DNA of 64,000 nt from Streptomyces sp. SUK 48 (GTDB taxonomy: Bacteria > Actinomycetota > Actinomycetes > Streptomycetales > Streptomycetaceae): contig NZ_CP045740.1 in the NCBI RefSeq assembly GCF_009650765.1, positions 6,982,001-7,046,000 of the forward strand, read 5' to 3'. This document shows, one piece after another, positions 52,250-60,654 of the stretch (position 1 is the stretch's first letter; every line of letters begins with the position of its first letter). The notes below the pieces were generated by a model, which saw nothing but the letters and a program-made list of their open reading frames with translations, was not told the origin of the DNA and did no database searches. The position numbers and the translations under genes were made by a program.

Positions 52250-53464
52250 ATGTCGGCACACACCTTTGAACCAGTCCGCTGCGACACCTGCACCCCGGGC
52301 CGAGCCGCTCGTGAACTGGGCATGCTGCGAGGCGAGTTCGACCTCGCCCTCCAGCTCGGCCATGTGCGGACCGTGCCCGACGAGGGCGGGGGAGGGGGCC
52401 GGCTGGTGGAGCGCGCGGAGATCGACCGGCTCCGAGCGCAGGACGGGTTCCCGGACACGCTCCGCGACCGGGTGCGCGTGGTGGGCACCGCCGACGGCGC
52501 CGAGGTGATGGACATCTCCGCGGGCCGCTTCACCCGGCTCGCCCGCCTGGGTCTGCTCGTGCCCGTGAAGGTCTACGTCAACCGGTACGGCGCCGTGGTC
52601 TGGCTCTATCTCACCGAGGAACTGAAGCACTTCGCGGCCGCCGCCGAGAACACACAGCTGCTCAAGGGCCGCACCCCCGAGACGCTGCGAGGCCAGCTCG
52701 CGGAGGGCGTGGACCTGCGCGCCCGCAACTGGCGCATGCGGCAACTGGGCTGCCTGCTGCGACAGGCGGACGACCCATGGGCCCGGGCCGGGGCCCTCGC
52801 CGCCCTGCTCCGGCCGGTCGAGGTCGCCGACATCGTCGAGGACCCGTACGAGCGCGCCTGGGTGAACCGATTGCGGCCCGCACTGCCCGGCCAGACTCTC
52901 GCCGGAACCTCGTTCGCCCATGTCGTCGAGCAGATCACGACCGCGCAGGACACGGACGAGATCGAGTGGCTGCGCAGCGACCTCGCGCACTCGGTCGAGG
53001 AAGCACGGGCCCTGTCGCCGGCCCCGCGCCCGGCCGCCCGCCGCACCGGGCCGACGACACGTCCGACGGCACGGCCGATCCCGCCGATGGCGCGCACGGT
53101 CACGGCACCGGTGGAACCGATGCCGACGCCGGTGAGGCCGACGGAGAGCGCGGACGGACCGACGGAGACCGCGGACGGATCGACGGCGGGTACGACCGAG
53201 CGGACGGCGGGGGCGGCGGAGCCGCTCGTGCGGGCCGTCACGCCGCACCGAATCCCCGGCGGCGGACGCGCGCCGGAGCGGCGGCACGCGTCGTCGCGGG
53301 TACGGCCCGCTCCTGCCCCCGTACCTCGGTTCCCCGGAGCCGGGCCCGCCTCGATGCGTTCCACCCGCCGGCTGCGTGCCTTGCTGCGACGCGGGACACC
53401 GCGGCCCGCAGAGGTCCGAGCATCCGTGGTCGAGCCCGGCCGGCGGTCCGCTACAGGGACCTGA
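52250..53464 (+). CDS. DUF6397-like hypothetical protein
   Basis: 404 residues from ATG 52250 with GGGGAG upstream. Residues 15-45 look like a helix-turn-helix that reads modules (GRAARELGMLRGEFDLALQLGHVRTV) and the motif recurs at 85-115 (SAGRFTRLARLGLLVPVKVYVNRYGAVVWLY). Residues 130-240 are helical (RMRQLGCLLRQADDPWARAGALAALL). The last 150 residues are a Pro/Thr/Ala/Arg-rich, probably disordered tail. The family is Streptomyces-specific with no known role. Its end overlaps the convergent thioesterase gene by 14 bp. Confidence 0.7.
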   Translation: MSAHTFEPVRCDTCTPGRAARELGMLRGEFDLALQLGHVRTVPDEGGGGGRLVERAEIDRLRAQDGFPDTLRDRVRVVGTADGAEVMDISAGRFTRLARLGLLVPVKVYVNRYGAVVWLYLTEELKHFAAAAENTQLLKGRTPETLRGQLAEGVDLRARNWRMRQLGCLLRQADDPWARAGALAALLRPVEVADIVEDPYERAWVNRLRPALPGQTLAGTSFAHVVEQITTAQDTDEIEWLRSDLAHSVEEARALSPAPRPAARRTGPTTRPTARPIPPMARTVTAPVEPMPTPVRPTESADGPTETADGSTAGTTERTAGAAEPLVRAVTPHRIPGGGRAPERRHASSRVRPAPAPVPRFPGAGPASMRSTRRLRALLRRGTPRPAEVRASVVEPGRRSATGT

Positions 53465-54320
53465 ACAGTCCCTCCTGGACGACCGAGACGAGCAGTCGCC
53501 CCTCGACGTCGTAGATCCGCCCGCGGGCGAGACCACGCCCGCCGGTGGCGATTGGCGACTCCTGGTCGTACAGGAACCACTCGTCGGCGCGGAACGGCCG
53601 GTGGAACCACATGGCGTGGTCGAGCGAGGCCATGTCGAAGCTCCGGCGACCCCACAACGGTTCGATGGGGATGCGCACCGCGTCCAGGAGCGTCATGTCG
53701 CTGGCGTAGGTCAGCGCGCAGGTGTGGACCAGCGGGTCGTCGCCCAGGGGACCGACCGCGCGCATCCACACCGCGCTGCGCGGCTCGGCGCCCTTCACCT
53801 CCTCGTCGGTCCAGCGCAGCGGGTCGGCGTACCGGATGTCGAAGGGCTGGCGGCGCGCCATCCGCTCCAACTGCTCCGGCAGCGTGCCCAGGTGCTTGCG
53901 TATCTCCTCGGCCACCGTCGGCAGTGACTCGGGGCGCGTCAGCTCACGGGCGGGCGGCAGCTGGTGCTCGAACGGTCCTTCCTCGGGCTTGTGAAAGGAG
54001 GCGGTCAGATTGAAGATCGTGCGGCCCTGCTGCACCGCGGTGACACGGCGCGTGGTGAACGAACGCCCGTCGCGGATCCGCTCCACCTGGTACACGATCG
54101 GCACGCCCGGACGGCCCGGGCGCAGGAAGTACGCGTGCAGCGAGTGCACCGGACGGTCGCCGTCCGTGGTGCGGCCGGCGGCGACCAGGGCCTGGCCCGC
54201 CACCTGGCCGCCGAAGACCCGCTGGAGGGACTCCTGCGGGCTTCGGCCGCGGAAGATGTCGACCTCGATCTGCTCCAGGTCGAGCAGATCGACCAGTCTT
54301 TCGGCCGGGTTCGTCGTCAT
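53451..54320 (-). CDS. tesB: acyl-CoA thioesterase II
   Basis: 289 residues from ATG 54320. It has a double hotdog fold with TesB text: LVDLLDLEQIEVDIFRGRSP, RVFGGQVAGQALVAAGRT (Gln/Gly helix), VHSLHAYFLRPGRPGVPIVYQVERIRDGRSFTTRRVTAVQQG in the first half, then YASDMTLLDAVRIP and ASLDHAMWFHRPFRADEWFLYDQESP with the catalytic Asp/Thr/Gln set in the second. It hydrolyses medium- to long-chain acyl-CoAs in the cytoplasm. It is 19 bp downstream of the helicase gene, in the same direction. Confidence 0.94.
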   Translation of the reverse strand: MTTNPAERLVDLLDLEQIEVDIFRGRSPQESLQRVFGGQVAGQALVAAGRTTDGDRPVHSLHAYFLRPGRPGVPIVYQVERIRDGRSFTTRRVTAVQQGRTIFNLTASFHKPEEGPFEHQLPPARELTRPESLPTVAEEIRKHLGTLPEQLERMARRQPFDIRYADPLRWTDEEVKGAEPRSAVWMRAVGPLGDDPLVHTCALTYASDMTLLDAVRIPIEPLWGRRSFDMASLDHAMWFHRPFRADEWFLYDQESPIATGGRGLARGRIYDVEGRLLVSVVQEGLFRSL

Positions 54321-54339
54321 GGGTGGGATTCTCCTGTGG

Positions 54340-56853
54340 TCACAGCTGGCCGACGTCGGTGACGCGGAGGACCGCACGGCCCTCGGCGTCCGAGGCCGTG
54401 AGGTCGACCTCCGCGCTGATACCCCAGTCGTGGTCGTCGTTCGGGTCGTCGAAGATCTGGCGGACCCGCCACAGACCGTTCTGCGGCTCCTCCTTGATGA
54501 CCAGCAGCTTGGGACCGCGCGCGTCGGGACCGGTGCCGAGATCCTCGTACTCGTCCCAGTACTTGTCCATCGCCTCGCCCCACGCGTCGGCGTCCCAGCC
54601 GGACTCGGCGTCCATCTCGCCCAGTTCCTCGACCTGGTCCAGCGCGGCCAGCTCCACACGGCGGAACAGCGCGTTGCGGACCAGCACCCGGAAGGCGCGC
54701 GCGTTGGTGGTGACGGGCTTGACCTCGTCGGCCTTCTCCTGGGCCTGCTCGGCGGTCATCTCCTCGGGGTTCGCCAGCTGCTCCCACTCGTCCAGCAGGC
54801 TGGAGTCCACCTGGCGCACCATCTCCCCGAGCCACTCGATCAGATCCTGGAGATCCTCGGACTTCAGGTCGTCCGGGATGGTGTGGTCGAGGGTCTTGTA
54901 GGCGCTGGCCAGGTAGCGCAGCACGATGCCCTCGGTGCGGGCCAGCTCGTAGAAGGACACCAACTCGGTGAAGGACATCGCCCGTTCGTACATGTCACGG
55001 ACGACCGACTTCGGCGACAGCGGGTGGTCGCCGACCCAGGGGTGACTCTTGCGGTAGGTGTTGTAGGCGTGGAAGAGCAGCTCTTCCAGCGGCTTCGGGT
55101 AGGTGACGTCCTGGAGACGCTCCATGCGCTCCTCGTACTCGACGCCGTCGGCCTTCATCGCGGCCACCGCCTCGCCGCGCGCCTTGTTCTGCTGGGCGAC
55201 GAGGATCTGCCGCGGGTCGTCCAGCGTGGACTCCACCACGGACACCATGTCGAGAGCGTAGGAAGGCGACTCGGGGTCGAGGAGTTCGAAGGAGGCGAGG
55301 GCGAAGGTGGAGAGCGGCTGGTTGAGCGCGAAGTCCTGCTGGAGGTCGACCGTGAGCCGCACGATGCGCCCCTCGGCGTCGGGCTTGTCGAGCTTCTCCA
55401 CGATGCCGCCGTCGAGCAGCGACCGGTAGATCGCGATCGCCCGGCGGATGTGCCGCAGCTGCTGCTTGCGCGGCTCGTGGTTGTCCTCCAGGAGGTGGCG
55501 CATCGCCGCGAAGGCGTTGCCCGGCCGGGCGATCACCGACAGCAGCATGGTGTGCGTCACCCGGAAACGGGACGTCAGCGGCTCCGGCTCCGAGTCGATC
55601 AGCTTCTGGAAGGTGTTCTCCGTCCAGGCGACAAAGCCCTCCGGCGCCTTCTTGCGCACCACCTTGCGCCGCTTCTTCGGGTCGTCGCCCGCCTTCGCCA
55701 GTGCCTTCTCGTTCTCGATGACGTGCTCCGGCGCCTGGGCGACGACGAGGCCCGCCGTGTCGAACCCGGCCCGCCCGGCCCGGCCCGCGATCTGGTGGAA
55801 CTCGCGCGCCCGCAGGGTCCGCACCCGGCTGCCGTCGTACTTGGTCAGCGCGGTGAAGAGCACGGTGCGGATGGGCACGTTGACACCGACGCCGAGCGTG
55901 TCCGTGCCGCAGATCACCTTCAGCAGACCTGCCTGGGCGAGCTTCTCCACCAGTCGCCGGTACTTGGGCAGCATGCCGGCGTGGTGTACGCCGATGCCGT
56001 GCCGGACGTAACGGGAGAGGTTGCGGCCGAATTTCGTGGTGAAGCGGAAATTGCCGATCAGCTCGGCGATCTGGTCCTTCTCCTCGCGCGAGCACATGTT
56101 GATGCTCATCAGCGCCTGGGCCCGCTCCACGGCCTGCGCCTGGGTGAAGTGGACGATGTACACCGGCGCCTGCTTGCTCTCCAGCAGCTCGGTGAGCGTC
56201 TCGGTGAGCGGCGTCAGCTTGTACTCGTAGGAGAGCGGCACCGGGCGGGTCGCCGAGCGGACCACCGCGGTCGGGCGGCCGGTGCGGCGGGCGAGATCCT
56301 TCTCGAAGAACGACACATCGCCCAAAGTGGCGGACATCAGGATGAACTGCGCCTGGGGCAGTTCCAGCAGCGGAATCTGCCAGGCCCAGCCTCGGTCACC
56401 CTCCGCGTAGAAGTGGAACTCGTCCATGACGACCTGGCCCACGTCCGCGTTCTTGCCGTCACGCAACGCGATCGAGGCCAGCACCTCGGCGGTGCAGCAG
56501 ATCACGGGGGCGTCGGCGTTCACGGAGGCGTCGCCGGTGAGCATGCCGACGTTCTCGGTGCCGAACAGCTTGCACAGCTCGAAGAACTTCTCGGACACCA
56601 GCGCCTTGATCGGCGCCGTGTAGAAGGTGACCTCGTCCCGGGCCAGCGCCGCGAAGTGCGCGCCCGCGGCGATCATGCTCTTGCCGGAGCCGGTGGGCGT
56701 GGAGACGATCACGTTCGCCCCGGACACCGCTTCGATCAGCGCCTCTTCCTGGTGCGGGTAGAGGGTGAGGCCGCGCTCCTGGGCCCACGACTCGAAGGCT
56801 TCGTAGAGGGCGTCGGGGTCGGCGGTCGGCGGCAGCTGATCGATGAGGGTCAC
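54340..56853 (-). CDS. DEAD/DEAH-box helicase with DUF3516 domain
   Basis: 837 residues from GTG 56853 (conserved start VTLIDQLPPTADPDAL; an ATG at 56913 gives a 20-residue extension). Helicase motifs: Q-motif LYPHQEEALIEAV, Walker A STPTGSGKSMIAAG, Ia YTAPIKALVSEKF, motif II VVMDEFHFYAE (D-E-F-H), III LMSATLGD, motif VI HQIAGRAGRAGFDT. The C-terminal half is DUF3516. This is the Ski2-like actinobacterial helicase family, 830-850 residues, probably acting on RNA. The gene has no upstream partner; tesB follows. Confidence 0.93.
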   Translation of the reverse strand: MTLIDQLPPTADPDALYEAFESWAQERGLTLYPHQEEALIEAVSGANVIVSTPTGSGKSMIAAGAHFAALARDEVTFYTAPIKALVSEKFFELCKLFGTENVGMLTGDASVNADAPVICCTAEVLASIALRDGKNADVGQVVMDEFHFYAEGDRGWAWQIPLLELPQAQFILMSATLGDVSFFEKDLARRTGRPTAVVRSATRPVPLSYEYKLTPLTETLTELLESKQAPVYIVHFTQAQAVERAQALMSINMCSREEKDQIAELIGNFRFTTKFGRNLSRYVRHGIGVHHAGMLPKYRRLVEKLAQAGLLKVICGTDTLGVGVNVPIRTVLFTALTKYDGSRVRTLRAREFHQIAGRAGRAGFDTAGLVVAQAPEHVIENEKALAKAGDDPKKRRKVVRKKAPEGFVAWTENTFQKLIDSEPEPLTSRFRVTHTMLLSVIARPGNAFAAMRHLLEDNHEPRKQQLRHIRRAIAIYRSLLDGGIVEKLDKPDAEGRIVRLTVDLQQDFALNQPLSTFALASFELLDPESPSYALDMVSVVESTLDDPRQILVAQQNKARGEAVAAMKADGVEYEERMERLQDVTYPKPLEELLFHAYNTYRKSHPWVGDHPLSPKSVVRDMYERAMSFTELVSFYELARTEGIVLRYLASAYKTLDHTIPDDLKSEDLQDLIEWLGEMVRQVDSSLLDEWEQLANPEEMTAEQAQEKADEVKPVTTNARAFRVLVRNALFRRVELAALDQVEELGEMDAESGWDADAWGEAMDKYWDEYEDLGTGPDARGPKLLVIKEEPQNGLWRVRQIFDDPNDDHDWGISAEVDLTASDAEGRAVLRVTDVGQL

Positions 56854-56998
56854 CCTCCCATCTTGCCTGCCCTCCTCCCTGATCGGGGAATCGGCTGGGG
56901 CGGCGAAGATCATGGCAGCTACGCTGTGTCGCCGACGGAGCGTCAGCGCACCGTGTCAACTGGACAGCGGTATATGAGGAATGGGGCGGGAAGCGGCC

Positions 56999-57793
56999 AT
57001 GATGGGACCAGCACACTCACTGTCGGGAGCCGCGGCCTGGCTCGGCGTCGGGGCGGCCGCCGCCGCGGCCGGGCACCCGATGCCCTGGCCGGTCCTGCTG
57101 GTCGGCGCCCTGATCTGCGCTGGTGCCGCGCTCGCACCGGACCTCGATCACAAGGCCGCCACCATCTCGCACGCCTTCGGGCCCATATCGCGCTGGCTCT
57201 GCGAGATCGTGGACAAGCTGTCCTACGCCGTCTACAAGGCGACCAGGATGAAGGGCGACCCGCGCCGCTCCGGCGGCCACCGCACGCTGACGCACACCTG
57301 GGTGTGGGCGGTCCTGATCGGTGCGGGCGCCTCGGCGGCGGCGATCACCGGGGGCCGCTGGGCGGTGCTGGCGATCCTGTTCGTGCACATGGTGCTGGCG
57401 ATCGAGGGCCTGCTGTGGCGGGCGGCCCGGGGCTCCAGCAGCGACATATTGGTCTGGCTGCTGGCGGCGGCCTCCGCGTGGATCCTGGCGGGCGTGCTCG
57501 ACAAGCCCGGCAACGGCTCGGACTGGCTGTTCACCGAGCCCGGTCAGCAGTACATATGGCTGGGGCTGCCGATCGTGCTGGGCGCGCTGGTGCACGACAT
57601 CGGGGACGCGCTGACGGTGTCGGGCTGCCCGATCCTGTGGCCGATACCGCTGGGCCGCAAGCGTTGGTACCCGGTGGGCCCGCCGAAGGCGATCCGGTTC
57701 CGGGCGGGCAGCTGGGTCGAGCTGAAGGTGCTCATGCCCCTGTTCATGGTGCTCGGCGGCGTGGGCTGCGCGGCGGCCCTCAATATGATCTGA
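56999..57793 (+). CDS. metal-dependent hydrolase-like membrane protein (YdjM family)
   Basis: 264 residues from ATG 56999 (next in-frame ATG at 57002), with GGGAAG upstream. A YdjM/DUF457-like fold: GPAHSLSGAAAWLGVGAAA with a metal His, ICAGAALAPDLDHKAATIS (D-x-D-H) and GGHRTLTHTWVWAVLIGAG (H-R-x-x-x-H), within about six membrane helices. The C-terminal part contains HDIGDALTVSGCPILWPIPLGRKRWYPVG, another conserved metal-site-like block. Members may hydrolyse membrane substrates, but the role is unproved. Confidence 0.85.
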   Translation: MMGPAHSLSGAAAWLGVGAAAAAAGHPMPWPVLLVGALICAGAALAPDLDHKAATISHAFGPISRWLCEIVDKLSYAVYKATRMKGDPRRSGGHRTLTHTWVWAVLIGAGASAAAITGGRWAVLAILFVHMVLAIEGLLWRAARGSSSDILVWLLAAASAWILAGVLDKPGNGSDWLFTEPGQQYIWLGLPIVLGALVHDIGDALTVSGCPILWPIPLGRKRWYPVGPPKAIRFRAGSWVELKVLMPLFMVLGGVGCAAALNMI

Positions 57794-57861
57794 GCCCGCC
57801 CGTTGATTCGAGTCCGCCCGTAGATCCGAGCGCGCCCGATGATCTGGGCCCCCCCGCCGGA

Positions 57862-58125
57862 TCAGGTGGCGTCGCCCGCGCCCGCCTCGCCGTAGCGGCG
57901 CTCGAAGCGGGCGATGCGGCCCTCGGTGTCGACCTGACGGGCCTTGCCCGTGTAGAAGGGGTGGCTCTCCGAGGAGATCTCCACGTCGATCACCGGGTAG
58001 GACTCGCCGTCGTCCCAGTCGATGGTCTGCTCGCTCCGCGCGGTGGACCGGGTCAGGAACGCGTAGCCCGCGGCGCGGTCGCGGAAGACCACGGCGTGGT
58101 AGTCGGGGTGCTTGTCCTGCTGCAT
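57862..58125 (-). CDS. rpmE2: 50S ribosomal protein L31, type B
   Basis: 87 residues from ATG 58125 with AAGGAG 8 nt upstream. Type B L31 text: [27 protein letters not shown], then [37 protein letters not shown]. It lacks the C-x-x-C zinc ligands of type A L31, so this is the zinc-free substitute normally induced by Zur when zinc is scarce. No Zur-box-like palindrome could be found in the 60 bp before it. The gene is preceded by a DUF5709 gene and stands opposite the YdjM gene. Confidence 0.92.
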   Translation of the reverse strand: MQQDKHPDYHAVVFRDRAAGYAFLTRSTARSEQTIDWDDGESYPVIDVEISSESHPFYTGKARQVDTEGRIARFERRYGEAGAGDAT

Positions 58126-58185
58126 GGCGGCTCCTTGCGCGGGGCGGTCGGGCAGGGCGCGGGCGGGACGGCCGGGTCCCGGAGG

Positions 58186-58662
58186 TCAACCGGAGACGGA
58201 GTCCTCGTCCACGATGTGCATCGCGGCCTCCTCCGCGGAGGCGGCGGCGCCGTCGATGCCGACGTCGCTGGCGACCAGGGCGGCCTCCTCGTCCTCGTGC
58301 GCCCCTTCGTCGGGCGCCACCAGGCGGCCGGAGCGCAGATCACCGACCTCGTTGTCGAGGAGTTCCCCGTCGGTGCCCTCGCAATCACCGATGCCGTCGT
58401 CGTCGGGGACCTCCCGGTCGGGCATCTCCTCGGCGAGGCGCTGATCGAGGGTCTCGCCCGCCCTGCGCTCGGACGCGGTCACGCCGTCGTGTTCCACCGC
58501 CCAGGGGCGCTCCGGAGGCGACCAGCCGCGGTCGAGGGGGTCGTCGACGCCGTCGAAGTCCAGAGTGTCCTCGACGTCGAGCACCCCCGAGTCCTCCCGC
58601 CCCTCCGAGGGGTCGGGATCGGGCTGGTAGACGTCGTCCCCCCAGCTGTCGGCGCTGTCCAC
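58186..58662 (-). CDS. DUF5709 domain protein
   Basis: 158 residues from GTG 58662, fixed by GGAGG 5 nt upstream. Very acidic: DSADSWGDDVYQPDPDPSEGREDSG, DTLDFDGVDDPLDRGWSPPERPW, QRLAEEMPD, LVAPDEGAHEDEEAALVASDVGIDGAAASAEEAAMHIV are all characteristic of DUF5709. Probably mainly disordered. The family is common in Streptomyces; function unknown. It lies 60 bp upstream of rpmE2 in the same direction and may share its transcript. Confidence 0.85.
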   Translation of the reverse strand: MDSADSWGDDVYQPDPDPSEGREDSGVLDVEDTLDFDGVDDPLDRGWSPPERPWAVEHDGVTASERRAGETLDQRLAEEMPDREVPDDDGIGDCEGTDGELLDNEVGDLRSGRLVAPDEGAHEDEEAALVASDVGIDGAAASAEEAAMHIVDEDSVSG

Positions 58663-58872
58663 GACTACCTCCAGGTGGTGAGGACGGCCGGATACCGCCG
58701 AAGCGGGCGGCGGGCCGTCGGCACACGCGGCACGGATGCCACACGGCGCGGACCGGGAGGTTCCCGGGCGAAACCCGAGCCGGTGCCGCTCTCCAGCCTT
58801 CCACTGCTGCTCGCCACCGCGCAACGGCACAGGGCCCGGGCGGCCCCCGAGGAGGACGCCCGGACCGGACGC

Positions 58873-60654
58873 TCAGCCGTGCCAGGACCGCCACAGGGCC
58901 GCGTACGCGCCGCCCGCCGCGACCAGGTCGTCATGACTGCCCAGCTCGCTGATCCGGCCGCTCTCCACCACGGCGATCACATCGGCGTCGTGGGCGGTGT
59001 GCAGCCGGTGGGCGATGGCGACGACCGTGCGGCCGTCCAGGACCCGGGCGAGGGAGCGCTCCAGATGACGGGCCGCGCGCGGGTCCAGGAGCGAGGTCGC
59101 CTCGTCCAGGACCAGGGTGTGCGGATCTGCCAGGACCAGCCGGGCCAGCGCGATCTGCTGGGCCTGCGCCGGGGTCAGCGTCAGCCCGCCGGAGCCGACC
59201 TCGGTGTCCAGGCCCTCGTCCAGGGCCCGCGCCCAGCCGTCGGCGTCCACGGCACCGAGGGCCGCCCACAGCTCCGCGTCGTCGGCGCCGTCCCGGGCGA
59301 GCAGCAGGTTGTCCCGCAGGGAGCCGACGAAGACGTGGTGCTCCTGGTTGACCAGGGCGACGTGCGAGCGGACGTGCTCGGCCGGCATCCGGGACAGCTC
59401 GGCCCCGCCGAGGGTGACCCGGCCGTCCCGGGGCGCGTAGATCCCGGCGAGCAGCCGGCCCAGGGTGGACTTGCCCGCGCCCGAGGGGCCGACCAGGGCG
59501 AGCCGGGTGCCCGGCGCGACCTGAAGGGACACCTCGCGGAGCACGTCGACGCCCTCCCGGTAGCCGAAGCGCACCCGGTCGGCGCGCACGTCCCGCCCGT
59601 CGGGCGCCACCGACGCGTCCCCGGCGCCCGGCTCGATCTCCCGGACCCCGACGAGGCGGGCGAGCGACACCTGGGCCACCTGCACCTCGTCGTACCAGCG
59701 CAGGATCAGATTCACCGGGTCGACGAGCATCTGGGCCACGAGCGCGCCCGTGATCAGGCGGCCCACCCCGAGCCAGCCGTGCAGGACGAGCGTGCCGCCC
59801 ACCATCAGGACCGAGCCGAGCACGATGACGTGGGTGGCGCTGACGACCGGGAACAGCACGGACCGCAGCCAGAGCGTGTACCTCTCCCATGCGGTCCAGG
59901 ACTTGATCCGCCGCTCGGACAGGACGACGCGGCGCGCGCCCAGACGGTGCGCCTCGATGGTGTGACCCGCGTCCACGGTCTCGGCGAGGGCGGCGGCGAC
60001 GGCCGCGTACCCGGCGGCCTCCGAGCGGTAGCCGGCGGGTGCCCGCTTGAAGTACCAGCGGAATCCGGCCACCAGCACCGGCACAGCGAGCAGCACGGCG
60101 GCCGCGAGCGGCGGGGCCGTCACCACCAGCCCGCCGAGCAGCAGCAGGGCCCATACGACCCCGATCGCGAGCTGCGGTACGGCCTCGCGCATGGCGTTGG
60201 CCAGGCGGTCGATGTCGGTGGTGATGCGGGAGAGCAGGTCGCCGGTGCCGGCCCGTTCCAGCACGCCGGGCGGCAGCCCGACCGAGCGGACGAGAAAGTC
60301 CTCGCGCAGGTCGGCGAGCATCCGTTCGCCGAGCATGGCGCCGCGCAGCCGCACCTGCCGGACGAACACCGCCTGTACGGCGAGCGCCAGCAGGAACAGG
60401 CCGCTGGTGAGGCCGAGATGCAGTTCCCTTCCGCCGTCCGACAGCCGCTGGACCAGGTCGCCGAGCAGGTAGGGGCCGGCCATGGAGGCGATCACGGCCA
60501 CCGTGTTCACGGTGATCAGCAGCAGGAAGGCGGTGCGGTGCCGGCGGAACAGTTCGGCGACGTAGGCCCGTACGGTCGCGGCGGAGCCGACGGGCAGGGT
60601 GGTGGCGGTCGTCGGGGCCGCCGGGTCGTCGGCCGGTGGTGCGACGCCGATCAT
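58873..60654 (-). CDS. ABC exporter half-transporter, subunit with degenerate signature motif
   Basis: 593 residues from ATG 60654, overlapping the upstream subunit's stop by 4 bp. Six membrane helices (TAFLLLITVNTVAVIASMAGPYLLGDLV, VWALLLLGGLVVTAPPLAAAVLL and others) precede an ATPase domain with intact Walker A (VGPSGAGKST), Q loop (LVNQEHHVF), Walker B and Glu (TLVLDEATS) and H loop (AIAHRL). The ABC signature reads LTPAQ in place of LSGGQ. With the neighbouring half-transporter it forms a heterodimer in which only one composite ATP site is catalytic. The substrate is unknown (drug or lipid export is usual for this type). Confidence 0.92.
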   Translation of the reverse strand: MIGVAPPADDPAAPTTATTLPVGSAATVRAYVAELFRRHRTAFLLLITVNTVAVIASMAGPYLLGDLVQRLSDGGRELHLGLTSGLFLLALAVQAVFVRQVRLRGAMLGERMLADLREDFLVRSVGLPPGVLERAGTGDLLSRITTDIDRLANAMREAVPQLAIGVVWALLLLGGLVVTAPPLAAAVLLAVPVLVAGFRWYFKRAPAGYRSEAAGYAAVAAALAETVDAGHTIEAHRLGARRVVLSERRIKSWTAWERYTLWLRSVLFPVVSATHVIVLGSVLMVGGTLVLHGWLGVGRLITGALVAQMLVDPVNLILRWYDEVQVAQVSLARLVGVREIEPGAGDASVAPDGRDVRADRVRFGYREGVDVLREVSLQVAPGTRLALVGPSGAGKSTLGRLLAGIYAPRDGRVTLGGAELSRMPAEHVRSHVALVNQEHHVFVGSLRDNLLLARDGADDAELWAALGAVDADGWARALDEGLDTEVGSGGLTLTPAQAQQIALARLVLADPHTLVLDEATSLLDPRAARHLERSLARVLDGRTVVAIAHRLHTAHDADVIAVVESGRISELGSHDDLVAAGGAYAALWRSWHG

